Counted from the stretch's first letter, positions 15,056-24,310 are shown. The stretch: DNA of 64,000 bases from Aequorivita todarodis (GCF_028561335.1 NZ_JAQQTG010000048.1:1-64000), one strand, 5' to 3'. Notes: generated by a model from the sequence alone, not told the origin. A program made the numbers and translations.

Positions 15056-15610
15056 TTCCTTCCACTTAATATTGCACCCAATACTCGGTTTTTGATCCTT
15101 CCGTTGGGGGTTGTTGTTTAGGATATTATCCAGCGCTTCCCGGAGGTCTCTACCGTTTACGGGAATGCCGTTTCCGGGACGGCTGTTGTCCAATTGGCCT
15201 CTGTAAACCAGTTTCAGTTCATCATCAAAAAGATAGAAATCGGGCGTGCAGGCAGCATCGTAAGCCTTTGCTATCTCTTGTGTTTCATCATATAAATATG
15301 GAAAAGGGTAACTGTGCCTGCGTGCAGTTCGCCACATTTCGGCAGGGGAATCCTCGGGATATTTGATAATATCGTTGCTGTTTATTCCCACAAATCCAAA
15401 ACCGGTTACCCGGTAATCGTTGCAAATACGCACCAGTTCGTCATTTACATGTTTCACAAACGGGCAGTGGTTGCAGATAAACATAACCACAGTGCCTTTT
15501 TCGCCACGCACATTTTTTAGTGAAACAGGTTTGTTCGTTACTGCGTCAATCAATGTAAAATCGGGGGCTTGGGTTCCCAATGGAAGCATTTTGGATTCTG
15601 TTCTGGCCAT
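15047..15610 (-). CDS. Thioredoxin-like/AhpC-TSA family protein
   Basis: 187 residues starting at the ATG at 15610 (MARTESKMLPLGTQAPDF). It has a thioredoxin fold of the peroxiredoxin-like type, with FICNHCPFVKH near residue 48-58 as the redox site (C-N-H-C), SNDIIKYPEDSPAEM, and ACTPDFYLFD containing the cis-Pro. No signal peptide is seen, so it is probably cytosolic. This thioredoxin family protein is widespread in Bacteroidota; thiol peroxidase or disulfide reductase activity is likely but unproven. The last codons and the stop lie within the inverted-repeat arm shared with the convergent immunophilin gene. Confidence 0.85.
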   Translation of the reverse strand: MARTESKMLPLGTQAPDFTLIDAVTNKPVSLKNVRGEKGTVVMFICNHCPFVKHVNDELVRICNDYRVTGFGFVGINSNDIIKYPEDSPAEMWRTARRHSYPFPYLYDETQEIAKAYDAACTPDFYLFDDELKLVYRGQLDNSRPGNGIPVNGRDLREALDNILNNNPQRKDQKPSIGCNIKWKEAP

Positions 15611-15670
15611 TTTTTCTTTTCTGTAGTGGTGTGAAAATATTTTTAAAGTTACGATTTTGTGAATTCTCTC

Positions 15671-15735
15671 GCAAAGGCGCAAAGGCGCAAAGTTTCTTTA
15701 TTTTGAATAACAATATTGGCACGCGATAAATCGCG
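15671..15735. repeat. GCAAAGGC tandem copies and CGCGAT-AA-ATCGCG palindrome
   Basis: Nearly three copies of GCAAAGGC (15671-15692) and, 30 bases on, the perfect palindrome CGCGATAAATCGCG (15722-15735). Both are intergenic, between divergent genes, and look like flavobacterial interspersed elements. Confidence 0.65.
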
Positions 15736-15833
15736 AGCCTACTGACTTACTGCGTTCTGATTTTCCTAAAGAAAATATAAAACTTTGCGGTTGCAAATTA
15801 TCTCCTTTAACTTTAAAATCTAAACCAAAAATT

Positions 15834-16145
15834 ATGAAAAACTCATATTCATCGCTCTCCGTGGCAATCTCAGATTTGCAAAAACACGGCTATACCGAAG
15901 ACTTTAACCTTGTGGGCGAGGGCATAGAATCGAAAAACCTTAAAAAGAAGTGGAAGGCCGGCGAACTGGATGTGGTAAAGTTCTACCGTTTTGAAGGAAT
16001 GACCAATCCCGGCGACAACACCATTCTTTACTTAATAGAAACAAACGATGGCATTAAAGGCTTATTGGTTGATGCCTATGGCGCTGACCAAGGTGAAGTT
16101 TCACCAGAAATGATTCAGAAGTTAAAGTTGCATCATGACGAATAA
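15834..16145 (+). CDS. Conserved small protein, often labelled PRPP synthetase in error
   Basis: 103-residue cytosolic protein starting MKNSYSSLSVAISDLQKHGY. It belongs to a small Bacteroidota family that databases sometimes call phosphoribosylpyrophosphate synthetase; it is far too short for that enzyme and has no PRPP loop. Recognisable family pieces are YTEDFNLVGEGIES, YRFEGMTNPGDNTILYLIE, and GIKGLLVDAYGADQGEVS. Function is unknown. Its end overlaps the start of the CsaA-like gene by 11 bases, so the two are translationally linked. Confidence 0.8.
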   Translation: MKNSYSSLSVAISDLQKHGYTEDFNLVGEGIESKNLKKKWKAGELDVVKFYRFEGMTNPGDNTILYLIETNDGIKGLLVDAYGADQGEVSPEMIQKLKLHHDE

Positions 16146-16473
16146 TTTGTCTTGGTCTGATTTTGAAAAGGTTGAAATGCGCGTGGGAACCGTGATTGAA
16201 GCCCATGATTTTCCCGAGGCCCGAAACCCTTCCTACCAACTTTTAATAGATTTTGGAAGTGAAATAGGCCAGCGGAAAACTTCTGCCCAGCTTACTTCAC
16301 TTTACAAAAAAGAGGAATTGATTGGAAAGCAGGTGGTTGCAGTTGTAAATTTTCCGAAGAAACAGATAGCCAACTTTATGAGCGAATGCCTCGTTTTGGG
16401 CGCTGTGGAGGGTAAAGATGTAACGCTCTTGCAGCCCGGAAAAGAAGTACGGAATGGTCTAAGAATTCTATGA
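16135..16473 (+). CDS. csaA: CsaA-type tRNA-binding domain protein
   Basis: Single OB-fold tRNA-binding domain (as in CsaA and the C-terminal part of bacterial MetRS), 112 residues, cytosolic. Motifs: FEKVEMRVGTVIEAHDFPEA, YQLLIDFGSEIGQRKTSAQL, YKKEELIGKQVVAVVNFPKK, FMSECLVLGA and the end EVRNGLRIL. CsaA is described as a chaperone with export-related activity in Bacillus; here only RNA/protein binding can be assumed. It overlaps the preceding small gene by 11 bases. Confidence 0.88.
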   Translation: MTNNLSWSDFEKVEMRVGTVIEAHDFPEARNPSYQLLIDFGSEIGQRKTSAQLTSLYKKEELIGKQVVAVVNFPKKQIANFMSECLVLGAVEGKDVTLLQPGKEVRNGLRIL

Positions 16474-16518
16474 TTAATTGTTTTTTGTGATACCTTCGCC
16501 AAAACAAAGCTGTCAATT

Positions 16519-17025
16519 ATGAAGAAACTCCTTTTATTTTTAGCCCTTCCATTATTTTTAAATTCCTGTAAAAACAATTCTGAAGAAAAATCCAAAACTG
16601 AAATTACTTCCGGTAAGTTTGAGCAAATTGAACAATTGCAGTGGCTTTTGGGGACTTGGGTAAACCAGAACGGAAAGGAATATTCCCAAGAAACCTGGTC
16701 GCAGGAAAACGACAGCACCTTTACGGCCTATAGTTTTGTGGAGATGAATAAAAAGGAAATAGTTTTTGCCGAAACCATGGCGCTTGAGAAAAAAGGGGAG
16801 GACGTGATATTGACTGTAGCCTCAGTATCGGAAAATGGCGCGAAGCCGGTTAGTTTTAAAATGATTTCCCAAGAAAACGGACAGGTTATTTTTGAAAATA
16901 AGAACCACGATTTTCCCGAAAGAATAGTTTATACAAATCCTGCGAAAGATTCCCTCCACGCTTGGATTGAAGGCACTGTGAACGGTCAGCCGAAAAAGAC
17001 GGACTTTCATTTTTCGAGACAGTAA
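16519..17025 (+). CDS. DUF6265-like lipoprotein
   Basis: 168 residues with a lipoprotein signal (MKKLLLFLALPLFLNSCKNN, lipobox LNSC, Cys17), so exported and lipid-anchored. The mature part is a beta-barrel-like domain beginning LQWLLGTWVNQNGKEYSQET, with the W-[LM]-x-G-x-W motif typical of DUF6265 and lipocalin-like families, and FENKNHDFPERIVYTN near the end. Function unknown; binding of a small hydrophobic ligand is possible by fold. It lies 45 bases after the csaA-like gene in the same direction. Confidence 0.78.
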   Translation: MKKLLLFLALPLFLNSCKNNSEEKSKTEITSGKFEQIEQLQWLLGTWVNQNGKEYSQETWSQENDSTFTAYSFVEMNKKEIVFAETMALEKKGEDVILTVASVSENGAKPVSFKMISQENGQVIFENKNHDFPERIVYTNPAKDSLHAWIEGTVNGQPKKTDFHFSRQ

Positions 17026-17061
17026 AAATTTCACAAGAGGAATTCAATATTTCGTCGGCTC

Positions 17062-18024
17062 TCAGGAATCTTTTTCTGAATAGTCCTTAATTTGCTCCAC
17101 GGGCATCAGGGTTACATCATAAATTTTCCAATGGAACTCATATAGTTTTTCCAACCCTTCCTCAATGGCTTTGGAAACGTTGGTTCCGGGTTTTACAATA
17201 AGTTGTACATCGCCAAAATACACTTGCCCTTCCTCGCGGAAACGCACTTTGGCATCTTCAACCCAATCCCACGATTTTATGAAGTTTTCTACCTTATCTA
17301 CCAATTCATCGGGCTCGTCGTCTTTAATATGCAACGGTTTTCGGTCCATCAAATCTTCTACGGCATCCTTTAAATTGGTATAGCCATCCTTTAAAACAGA
17401 GAAGGAAATAAACAGCGCCGCGCTGGCATCTGCCCACCACCAACCCATCCCAATGCCAAGAATACCGGCCATTGCCGCAAAGCCAGTCATATAATCGGCT
17501 TTTTGTGCATTGGCATCGGTAAATAGAATTTTGTTGTGGAGCTTCTTTGCCAAGGGCAACTTTTTGTATCCCAAATACATTGCGGGCAGCGAGCTATATA
17601 CCAATGCGGCAATCATAATCCAACCCATCCAAATTTGATGGCCGAATAAGACGATGGTTCCGATAGTGGGATGTTCGGCTTTTATCAAGGTAATAGCTGA
17701 ATCTACCAAAAGAAAAAGCCCCATTCCAAAAAGGGCAATACTTCCCGTTAAAAAAGCAATGCTAAATACACGGTGAAAACCGTATTGAAATTTTTGTGTG
17801 GGCTTTTTATTGTAAATGCGGGAAGCTATCAAAAAGGAAATTGCCGGAACCATACTAAGGGCATCCTCCAGCCACGCGGTTTTCATGGCTTGCGAAGAGC
17901 CCATTACCAAATACATGAGTATCACCACCGTTACCAAATATAGTATGGTAATCCACTCCATTTTTTTGGCTTTTGTCAGCTTTTCCTTTAAATTTTCGGG
18001 AAGTTCAAAGGGTTCTACTCTCAT
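17062..18024 (-). CDS. Cation diffusion facilitator family transporter
   Basis: Inner-membrane metal/proton antiporter of 320 residues. Six hydrophobic helices span about 22-210, followed by a cytosolic C-terminal domain (about 225-310) with the two-stranded CDF fold (VEDAKVRFREEGQVYFGDVQ). Asp/His-type sites are seen as FTDANAQKADYMTG in helix V and ALSMVPA in helix II; the family's usual HxxxD is replaced by DANAQKAD, so it may belong to a divergent group. The start ATG overlaps the stop of the upstream lipoprotein gene (ATGA), so the two are coupled. Metal is not predictable. Confidence 0.82.
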   Translation of the reverse strand: MRVEPFELPENLKEKLTKAKKMEWITILYLVTVVILMYLVMGSSQAMKTAWLEDALSMVPAISFLIASRIYNKKPTQKFQYGFHRVFSIAFLTGSIALFGMGLFLLVDSAITLIKAEHPTIGTIVLFGHQIWMGWIMIAALVYSSLPAMYLGYKKLPLAKKLHNKILFTDANAQKADYMTGFAAMAGILGIGMGWWWADASAALFISFSVLKDGYTNLKDAVEDLMDRKPLHIKDDEPDELVDKVENFIKSWDWVEDAKVRFREEGQVYFGDVQLIVKPGTNVSKAIEEGLEKLYEFHWKIYDVTLMPVEQIKDYSEKDS

Positions 18025-18443
18025 GGCTTTTGATGTTTGTGGATGAAATTTTCAAGATGAAATAACAGCCGATTTTCACCACGGGGAACGAAAAAAACAT
18101 GGGTAGAATCGTAGGGTTTTGTCATTCCGACCTTGCTTTTCCAATTCGATTTTTTTTTGAAACCGCCCAAAACGACATCTAATTGATATTTTTCGAGTTT
18201 TTTTATGAGTTCCGTTTCATTGTCTGTTATGAATTGGGTCTGCATATTTTCCCGTTCGGCAAAATTTTGTATAAGCTTCTTTTCAAAGGACGTTTGGGTG
18301 GAATCTGTTTTTGAAACCACGCCAACGCGCAAGGAAGATTTTTTTGCGTTTTCGTAGGAATTTTTTGGGTCTTTAGGGAAATTGCAGGCGCCAAAGAAAA
18401 AGACACACAGCAGTAAAATCCCGAAACGTAGAAATTTCAGCAT
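18021..18443 (-). CDS. Lipoprotein with half of a solute-binding fold
   Basis: 140 residues. The signal ends in a lipobox, FFFGAC (Cys20). Residues 37-115 follow the first lobe of family-3 periplasmic solute-binding proteins: LRVGVVSKTDS, FEKKLIQNFAERENMQTQFI, LEKYQLDVVLGGFKKKSNWK, VGMTKPYDSTHVFFV. The second lobe is absent: the protein stops soon after (ENFIHKHQKP). It overlaps the CDF transporter start by 4 bases, which suggests that it serves the transporter, perhaps as a periplasmic adaptor, but a decaying solute-binding protein is an alternative. Confidence 0.7.
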   Translation of the reverse strand: MLKFLRFGILLLCVFFFGACNFPKDPKNSYENAKKSSLRVGVVSKTDSTQTSFEKKLIQNFAERENMQTQFITDNETELIKKLEKYQLDVVLGGFKKKSNWKSKVGMTKPYDSTHVFFVPRGENRLLFHLENFIHKHQKP

Positions 18444-18522
18444 CGTATTTTCTTATAAATTTATAAAGAACCTTAAAAAGGCATTTATAAATTTATGCTA
18501 AAATGCAGGAACCAAACGCAAA

Positions 18523-20139
18523 TTATACTTCAGCATCCAAAGTATCCGTCACCACATAATAACGCGGGTCTTCAACAGAGTCTTCAATGATGGTATCAAA
18601 TTCAGGATTCCACTTTAATAGTAAGGCCTTGCAATCTGGACTGAGATGCGTCAACTTAATTTGCTTTCCGCTATCGAGATATTTATTGGCAATATTGCGG
18701 ACAGCCTCTACTCCCGAATGGTCCGAGATTTTGGATTCTATAAAGTCAACTTCAATGGAATCGGGGTCGCTGGATACGTCAAATTTACTATTGAAAGCTG
18801 TAGTGGAGCCAAAGAATAAAGGGCCCCAGATTTCGTACACCTTTGTGCCGTCTTCTTTAATCCGCTTTCGGGCGCGAATTCTTGTGGCGCTTTTCCAAGC
18901 AAAAACCAGTGCGCTCATAATTACGCCCACAAATACGGCTATTGCCAAGTCCTGCCAAACGGTTACTGCAGAAACGGTAATCAAAACGATGGCATCGGAA
19001 AGGGGAATTTTATGTAAAATCCGAAAACTGCTCCAAGCAAAGGTGCCGATAACTACCATAAACATGACGCCCACCAAAGCAGCGATTGGGATTTGCTCAA
19101 TTAATGGAGCTCCAAAAAGCACGAAACACAACAGGGCAATGGCCGCCGTTGCTCCCGAAAGCCTTCCGCGACCGCCAGAGCTCACGTTGATAATGGATTG
19201 CCCAATCATGGCGCAGCCGCCCATCCCCCCGAAAAGTCCGTTTAGTATGTTCGCCCCGCCTTGGGCCACACACTCGCGGTTGCCGCTGCCACGGGTTTCG
19301 GTCATTTCATCAATTAAATTCAGCGTCATCAACGATTCAATCAAACCTACCGCTGCCAATAAAAATGCTGTGGAAAGTATCAGGTCCCAATGACCGGTAA
19401 GGGTATCGATAAACGTAAAAATCTGTGTCTGAAAAACGGGCAGCGAACCTTTTAAACCGCTTCCGCCGCCGTCGCGAATAAAGGAGCCAACTGTGCTCAC
19501 GTCAAGATTTCCGAAGATGGTTATACACGCCACGACAATAATGGCGATTAAGGCGGCCGGAAGTTTTTTGGTAAGTTTCGGCAAGCCGAACATAATGCCC
19601 ATTGTTAGCCCGACCAATGCCAGCATCACCCACAAATCCGGTCCTGTAAGCCATTGTGGCACGGTGCCACGGCTTTCTTTAAATAGCCCTAATTGCGAAA
19701 GAAAAATTACAATTGCCAATCCGTTTACAAACCCCATCATTACAGGATGTGGAATGAGCCGAACAAATTTTCCCAATCTAAAAACCCCGGCCATAATTTG
19801 AATGGCGCCCACAAAAAGAAGCGTGATAAAAAGCCACTGCAAGCCTAAGTATTCTACGGGTTCAGCCAAGTTTAGGCCTACTTCGTTTCCTTTTTGGATT
19901 AAATGGACCATTACCACCGCCATTGCGCCCGTTGCTCCGGAAATCATTCCCGGACGCCCCCCGAAGAGGGCGGTTACTATTCCCATAATAAAGGCGCCGT
20001 AAAGCCCTACTAAGGGGTCAATGCCCGCAACAAAGGCAAAGGCAACAGCCTCGGGCACCAAAGCCAAGGCTACGGTAAGGCCGGAAAGGATATCGTTTTT
20101 TGGGTTTTGTGTGAAGGATAAAAGGTATTTTGCAAGCAT
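18523..20139 (-). CDS. SulP family anion transporter with STAS domain
   Basis: 538 residues. The membrane part (about 1-420) has the SulP/SLC26 plan: DILSGLTVALALVPEAVAFA in TM1, GLYGAFIMGIVTALFGGRPG with the family's P-G signature, SGATGAMAVV, and a long run of helices. The cytosolic STAS domain lies at about 430-530 (DFIESKISDHSGVEAVRNIA, LTHLSPDCKALL). It probably carries sulfate, bicarbonate or another anion; the family does not decide. Single gene, with the start ATG at 20139. Confidence 0.9.
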   Translation of the reverse strand: MLAKYLLSFTQNPKNDILSGLTVALALVPEAVAFAFVAGIDPLVGLYGAFIMGIVTALFGGRPGMISGATGAMAVVMVHLIQKGNEVGLNLAEPVEYLGLQWLFITLLFVGAIQIMAGVFRLGKFVRLIPHPVMMGFVNGLAIVIFLSQLGLFKESRGTVPQWLTGPDLWVMLALVGLTMGIMFGLPKLTKKLPAALIAIIVVACITIFGNLDVSTVGSFIRDGGGSGLKGSLPVFQTQIFTFIDTLTGHWDLILSTAFLLAAVGLIESLMTLNLIDEMTETRGSGNRECVAQGGANILNGLFGGMGGCAMIGQSIINVSSGGRGRLSGATAAIALLCFVLFGAPLIEQIPIAALVGVMFMVVIGTFAWSSFRILHKIPLSDAIVLITVSAVTVWQDLAIAVFVGVIMSALVFAWKSATRIRARKRIKEDGTKVYEIWGPLFFGSTTAFNSKFDVSSDPDSIEVDFIESKISDHSGVEAVRNIANKYLDSGKQIKLTHLSPDCKALLLKWNPEFDTIIEDSVEDPRYYVVTDTLDAEV

Positions 20140-20216
20140 TTGGTTTTTTTTAAAGGCGGCAAATATACGGTTTTCAAAATAGACGAGCCTTTCTATTGTT
20201 CAGTGGAAGAAAGTTG

Positions 20217-22094
20217 TTACACTCCGTCTGTTTTTTTTGTCTTCACATTAAAACTGGGCGCTTTATAATCCTTCGGTCTATAGCCTGAGGGAATGGTAGT
20301 CTCATTGCCATCGCGTGCGGCACGATAATGAGGAGACATTATCTCAATGCCACGCTCGTTAAAAACGTCCTGAATATTTTGATGGAGTACCGAATAAATA
20401 AGGCCCTGCCTATTTGCTTCGCGCACGTGGGCGTGAATTTCATAGGCTACATAAAAATCATCCAGACTGGTCTGAAAAACGAAAGGGGAGGGTTCCTTTA
20501 AAACAAGCTCGGTCCGTAGGGCAGCATCTATTAAAGCGGTATGTACATCCTGCCACGGAACGTCGTATCCTATGGTAACGGTGCTATGTATTATCAACCC
20601 TTTTTCCTGTGCGTCACTGCTGTAGTTTATGGTATGGCTGTTCATAACAGTGGAATTTGGAATGGAGATAATTTCGTTGAAAGGAGTTCTAATACGAGTT
20701 ACCAGAACTGATTTCTCAATCACGTCGCCCGATACATCGCCAATTTTCACCCTGTCGCCAATTGTAAAAAGACGCATATAGGTCAAAATCAAGCCAGCGA
20801 TAATGTTTGATAATGAACCTGCCGAGCCGAAGGTAAACAGAAAACCCAAAAACACGGAAACCCCTTGAAATACGGGAGAATCACTTCCGGGTAAATAAGG
20901 AAATAAAACCACGAACATAAAGGCAATTAGCAGAATGCGTACTATTTGATAGGTAGGTTCTGCCCAATCGGGATAAAAACCGTTGATTTGAAGATTGCCG
21001 CGGGCTATTTCGTCCTTTAAGAAACGTATTCCCCGTTGAATGTATCGGAAAACCAAGACAATTACGATTATCGTAATAAGGTTGGGCAGGTAATTCCAAA
21101 ACGACGTCAATATGCCTTTTACCGGATTGAGAATGTAACCGATAAGGGTGCCGGCAAAATGCTCGGTCCAGGGAAATATGCCAAATAGAATGGGAAGCGC
21201 AATGTATATAGCCGTAATTATGACAATCCATTTCAGAATTCGGTTCAGTATTAAGAGAGCGTTTATCTGTCTTTTGGCATCAAACAGGGTGTAATTTTTT
21301 ATTTGCACTCCTTTGATTCTTTTGTCTTCCTGCAGTTCAATTTTTATGGCAGTCCAAGCAAAGAACTTTGAAATATACTTGACCAGAGCGGCAATAATCA
21401 ACAAAACCAAAATTGCCAGCCCTATTTTTTTAGCAAGGTTGAAAAAGTTGGTTTCATCCTTATATTTTAAAACGGCCGCACTTATTTTATCCTTGTATTC
21501 TTTGGCCAAGGCCTCTTTTGTGGTATCGTTCCACAGGGCATCGTTCTCAATAACGGTCATTATGGTTTGGTCGCCAAAAATGATATCCAACTCGTTTTCA
21601 GATTTATGGATTTCAAGGGACGTTTCATCAAAATTGAAATTATCGGTAAGCTTGTCTATACGCATGTTTATGGCTTCTGCCCGGTCCTTGGGTGAAAAAC
21701 TGCCCAATTTTGAGTAGAGCACAAAAAGGGTGTCGTTAAAAAAGCCAAAAACCGGAAAGCCCTTGGTAACCTTTTTTAAAGAGTCAATTTTTGTTTTTTT
21801 GTCTTCAAGCCGTCTTATTTCCTTTTCGTTCAGGGCAATAAGCTGTGCCTGCAGCTCTTCTTTTTTAAGGTTGTCAGTGGTTTTTAGGGCGCTTAGTTCG
21901 GCTTCCAGTTCACTTTTTTTGATGGAATCGGCTACTCGCTGGCGTTCTATCTCAGCCAAGCGTTTGTTATAGTTTTCCAATAGCACGATATTCAGGGAAT
22001 CCGCTTTTACCGAGGTAGTGTCTTCTTGGGAAAAACCAAAAGATGCGGAGAAAGCAATTGCCAGAATTGCCAGACCAATTTTTAAGCGTTCCAT
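20217..22094 (-). CDS. MscS-type mechanosensitive channel
   Basis: 625 residues from the ATG at 22094; the longer frame would overlap the upstream gene by 44 bases. Signal peptide MERLKIGLAILAIAFSASFG. A periplasmic coiled coil follows (about 40-125, rich in Lys/Glu/Leu), then several membrane segments (about 235-440). The MscS pore and beta domain lie at about 435-580 (FGSAGSLSNIIAGLILTYMR, IGDRVKIGDVSGDV, ISIPNSTVMNSHTINYS). It opens under membrane tension to release solutes in hypo-osmotic shock. The gene follows the carotenoid-desaturase-like gene after 40 bases in the same direction. Confidence 0.9.
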   Translation of the reverse strand: MERLKIGLAILAIAFSASFGFSQEDTTSVKADSLNIVLLENYNKRLAEIERQRVADSIKKSELEAELSALKTTDNLKKEELQAQLIALNEKEIRRLEDKKTKIDSLKKVTKGFPVFGFFNDTLFVLYSKLGSFSPKDRAEAINMRIDKLTDNFNFDETSLEIHKSENELDIIFGDQTIMTVIENDALWNDTTKEALAKEYKDKISAAVLKYKDETNFFNLAKKIGLAILVLLIIAALVKYISKFFAWTAIKIELQEDKRIKGVQIKNYTLFDAKRQINALLILNRILKWIVIITAIYIALPILFGIFPWTEHFAGTLIGYILNPVKGILTSFWNYLPNLITIIVIVLVFRYIQRGIRFLKDEIARGNLQINGFYPDWAEPTYQIVRILLIAFMFVVLFPYLPGSDSPVFQGVSVFLGFLFTFGSAGSLSNIIAGLILTYMRLFTIGDRVKIGDVSGDVIEKSVLVTRIRTPFNEIISIPNSTVMNSHTINYSSDAQEKGLIIHSTVTIGYDVPWQDVHTALIDAALRTELVLKEPSPFVFQTSLDDFYVAYEIHAHVREANRQGLIYSVLHQNIQDVFNERGIEIMSPHYRAARDGNETTIPSGYRPKDYKAPSFNVKTKKTDGV

Positions 22095-22134
22095 AGGCTG
22101 AAATTTTGGGCTAAAGTAATTAAAAACTAATTGA

Positions 22135-23730
22135 TTATTGCCTGCTTTTAATTTCCCGAAAAATTTTCCACGAACCAAACTTCAAAATGGCGGTTGCGCA
22201 CAACAAACCGGAAAGCATCGCGCCTGCCACACCAACTAAGGTGATATCCTGGCCTGCTAAGAAAAGGCCTTTTATTTTAGTTTTCGGTCTTAAAAATGGA
22301 AGCGCAAATCGTTCGGGCGAATGTGCCAAACCGTAAATTTCGCCACTTTTATAATTGGTGAAATTTTCTGTGGAAAGCGGGGTTGAAACTTCAGAAGCCA
22401 CAATGGTTCCTTCAATCTGCGGAAAAAATTTGTAGAGCACCTTTAGCATTTCGGTTTCAAAATTCTTTTTTAGTTGAAGGTATTCCTCGCCGCGTTTCAT
22501 CCAGTTCGAATCTTTATAATCTTTAAACCAATCCATATTACCCACGGAAATTGCTTGGATTGTCGCCGTACCGGGATTTTGGGTTTCCCAATTGGGGTCT
22601 TTTGCGGAAGGGAAGGAGATGTATGCAAAATTTTCCGGCGCGTTTTCCAAAGTAGCTTTGTCAAAAATTGCGTCAATGCCCTCGTGTTTGTAATACCAAA
22701 GATTGTGTTTCGGAAGGTTGAGGGCTTCACTTGATTTGTTCAGCCCAAGATATAAACAGATATGCGCACTGGCAGGCTGCACATTTTTTAGATTGAATTT
22801 GCAAACCTTTCTATCAGTTTCAGAAAGCAAATGATTGAAGGTGTTGTTTACGCCCACATTGCTTATCACGCTTTTGCAGGCAATGAATTTTTCCCCAAGC
22901 TCGATTCCTTTCACCTTATGGTTTTCGGTAACGATTTTGGTGACATCGGCGTTTATAAAAATTTTGCCGCCATGCGCTGTAAAGACTTCCAAAGTTTTTT
23001 CACAAATTTGGTCGGCGCCGCCAATGGGGTAGTAGCCGCCTTCCAAAAAATGGCCAATCACCATCGCGTGTGCGGCAAAACTGCTATTTTTTGGCGACAG
23101 GCCGTAATTGCCACATTGGGCGCAGAGCACGGCAATCAACCGCTCGTTTTTGGTGAGTTCACTTAAAACCTCCCAAGTGGTTTTTTGGGAAAATCTGGCA
23201 TATCGTTTTCTGAAAATCCAACCCACGGATTTACTGAACCAAGGCTCAAAAATTTTTTCAAAGAAGAAGGCACTGCCGCGCTTGTTTGTTTTTTCAATCA
23301 GGGAAAGATAGCTGTCAATTGCCATTTCCTCTTTGGGAAAATAGGCGAGAAATTGTTTTCTGAAATTTTCCTTTCCGGCTTTAAAAAGATATTCCGTGCC
23401 ATCGATGTTTGCTACATCGTACACTTCGCCCATCGTTTCCCACCGCAAATTTCCATCCGTCAAAAAGTCGAAAAAACCGCGCAATGAAGACCCTTCTGCC
23501 ATATTGCCCACGTAATGCACGCCAACATCCCACTGAAATCCATCCTTGCGTTTAAAGCTGTGTGTGAAACCGCCGGGGACGTAATGACGTTCAAAAATTG
23601 CCGCTTTTTTTCCGGCCTTTGCAAGCCAAGTGGCAACGGTGAGTCCGCCCATTCCACTGCCAATTACAATATGGTCCAACCCCGAAAAATCCAGATTTGG
23701 TTTGTAGGGTTGGTACAGTTTGTTTACCAT
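22135..23730 (-). CDS. FAD-dependent oxidoreductase of the CrtI/CrtISO/retinol-saturase group
   Basis: 531 residues. N-terminal dinucleotide-binding motif VIGSGMGGLTVATWLAKAGK (GxGxxG) with the acidic end of the second strand (FERH), then GGFTHSFKRKDGFQWDVGVHYVG. The C-terminal FAD-contact region is GLFLAGQDITLVGVAGAMLSG. This is the arrangement of phytoene-desaturase-like enzymes, carotenoid isomerases (CrtISO) and all-trans-retinol 13,14-reductases. It is far (30 kb) from the crt operon, so a role in carotenoid metabolism is possible but not shown. Likely co-transcribed with the MscS gene. Confidence 0.82.
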   Translation of the reverse strand: MVNKLYQPYKPNLDFSGLDHIVIGSGMGGLTVATWLAKAGKKAAIFERHYVPGGFTHSFKRKDGFQWDVGVHYVGNMAEGSSLRGFFDFLTDGNLRWETMGEVYDVANIDGTEYLFKAGKENFRKQFLAYFPKEEMAIDSYLSLIEKTNKRGSAFFFEKIFEPWFSKSVGWIFRKRYARFSQKTTWEVLSELTKNERLIAVLCAQCGNYGLSPKNSSFAAHAMVIGHFLEGGYYPIGGADQICEKTLEVFTAHGGKIFINADVTKIVTENHKVKGIELGEKFIACKSVISNVGVNNTFNHLLSETDRKVCKFNLKNVQPASAHICLYLGLNKSSEALNLPKHNLWYYKHEGIDAIFDKATLENAPENFAYISFPSAKDPNWETQNPGTATIQAISVGNMDWFKDYKDSNWMKRGEEYLQLKKNFETEMLKVLYKFFPQIEGTIVASEVSTPLSTENFTNYKSGEIYGLAHSPERFALPFLRPKTKIKGLFLAGQDITLVGVAGAMLSGLLCATAILKFGSWKIFREIKSRQ

Positions 23731-23794
23731 GAAAGTTGTTGGGAAAAAGTTTTATTTCTGAAAAATAAGCAAAGTATTTGAGCTTCTGAAATAA

Positions 23795-23832
23795 AAAACC
23801 GGCAGCGGTTTTTGACCGTGCCGGTTTATATT
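23795..23832 (-). terminator. Terminator of the PUR-domain gene
   Basis: On the minus strand, AACCGGCACGGTC - AAAAA - CCGCTGCCGGTT is followed by a run of T, 20 bases after the stop codon at 23849. Confidence 0.75.
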
Positions 23833-23848
23833 TTTTAAAACTTGAAAA

Positions 23849-24244
23849 TTATATATCGTCAAATTCAATATCGGTAAAGTTGCTGGTGTCCGGTTGCCCG
23901 TTTTCTGAAGCCTTTTCAGCAGTGGCCGCAACGTCATCGGTTTCTTTTTTATAATCTTTTTGGTGACGCTCGCTTATAACCTCTTCACCTTTTTCTTCGA
24001 TTACGTAATTTATCATTTCCTCAAGGTTGTCCTTAAACTCGCTGAAATCCTCTTTGTAAAGATAGATTTTGTGCTTTTTGTAATGGTAGGAACCATCATC
24101 ATTTGTAAATTTTTTGCTTTCGGTAATGGTAAGGTAGAAATCGCCTGCCTTTGTGGACCTTACGTCAAAAAAATAGGTGCGTCTTCCCGCGCGCATTACT
24201 TTTGAAAAAATCTCTTCTTGCTCCATCGTATAGTGGTCACTCAT
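23849..24244 (-). CDS. DUF3276/PUR-alpha-like nucleic-acid-binding protein
   Basis: 131 residues, cytosolic. Residues about 10-90 form a single PUR domain as in bacterial PUR-alpha homologues (EEIFSKVMRAGRRTYFFDVR, STKAGDFYLTITESKK, HKIYLYKEDFSEFKDNLEEM). A disordered acidic tail follows (about 95-131). The related Borrelia protein binds DNA and RNA; a regulatory or nucleoid role is likely by family. It is a single-gene unit with its own terminator. Confidence 0.88.
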   Translation of the reverse strand: MSDHYTMEQEEIFSKVMRAGRRTYFFDVRSTKAGDFYLTITESKKFTNDDGSYHYKKHKIYLYKEDFSEFKDNLEEMINYVIEEKGEEVISERHQKDYKKETDDVAATAEKASENGQPDTSNFTDIEFDDI

Positions 24245-24310
24245 AATTTCTGTTTTTTGCTAACGTTTTGCCAAAAATCCAAAAAAAATCCAAACCAGCC
24301 AAAGTAAAAT

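Noticed and set aside
15834..16145. Phosphoribosylpyrophosphate synthetase
   Set aside because: Only 103 residues and no PRPP or ATP motif; the database name for this family appears to be an error.
18587..19393. 268-codon plus-strand frame opposite the SulP transporter
   Set aside because: Antisense to a complete, motif-bearing SulP gene; Ser/Lys/Pro-rich translation without family motifs.
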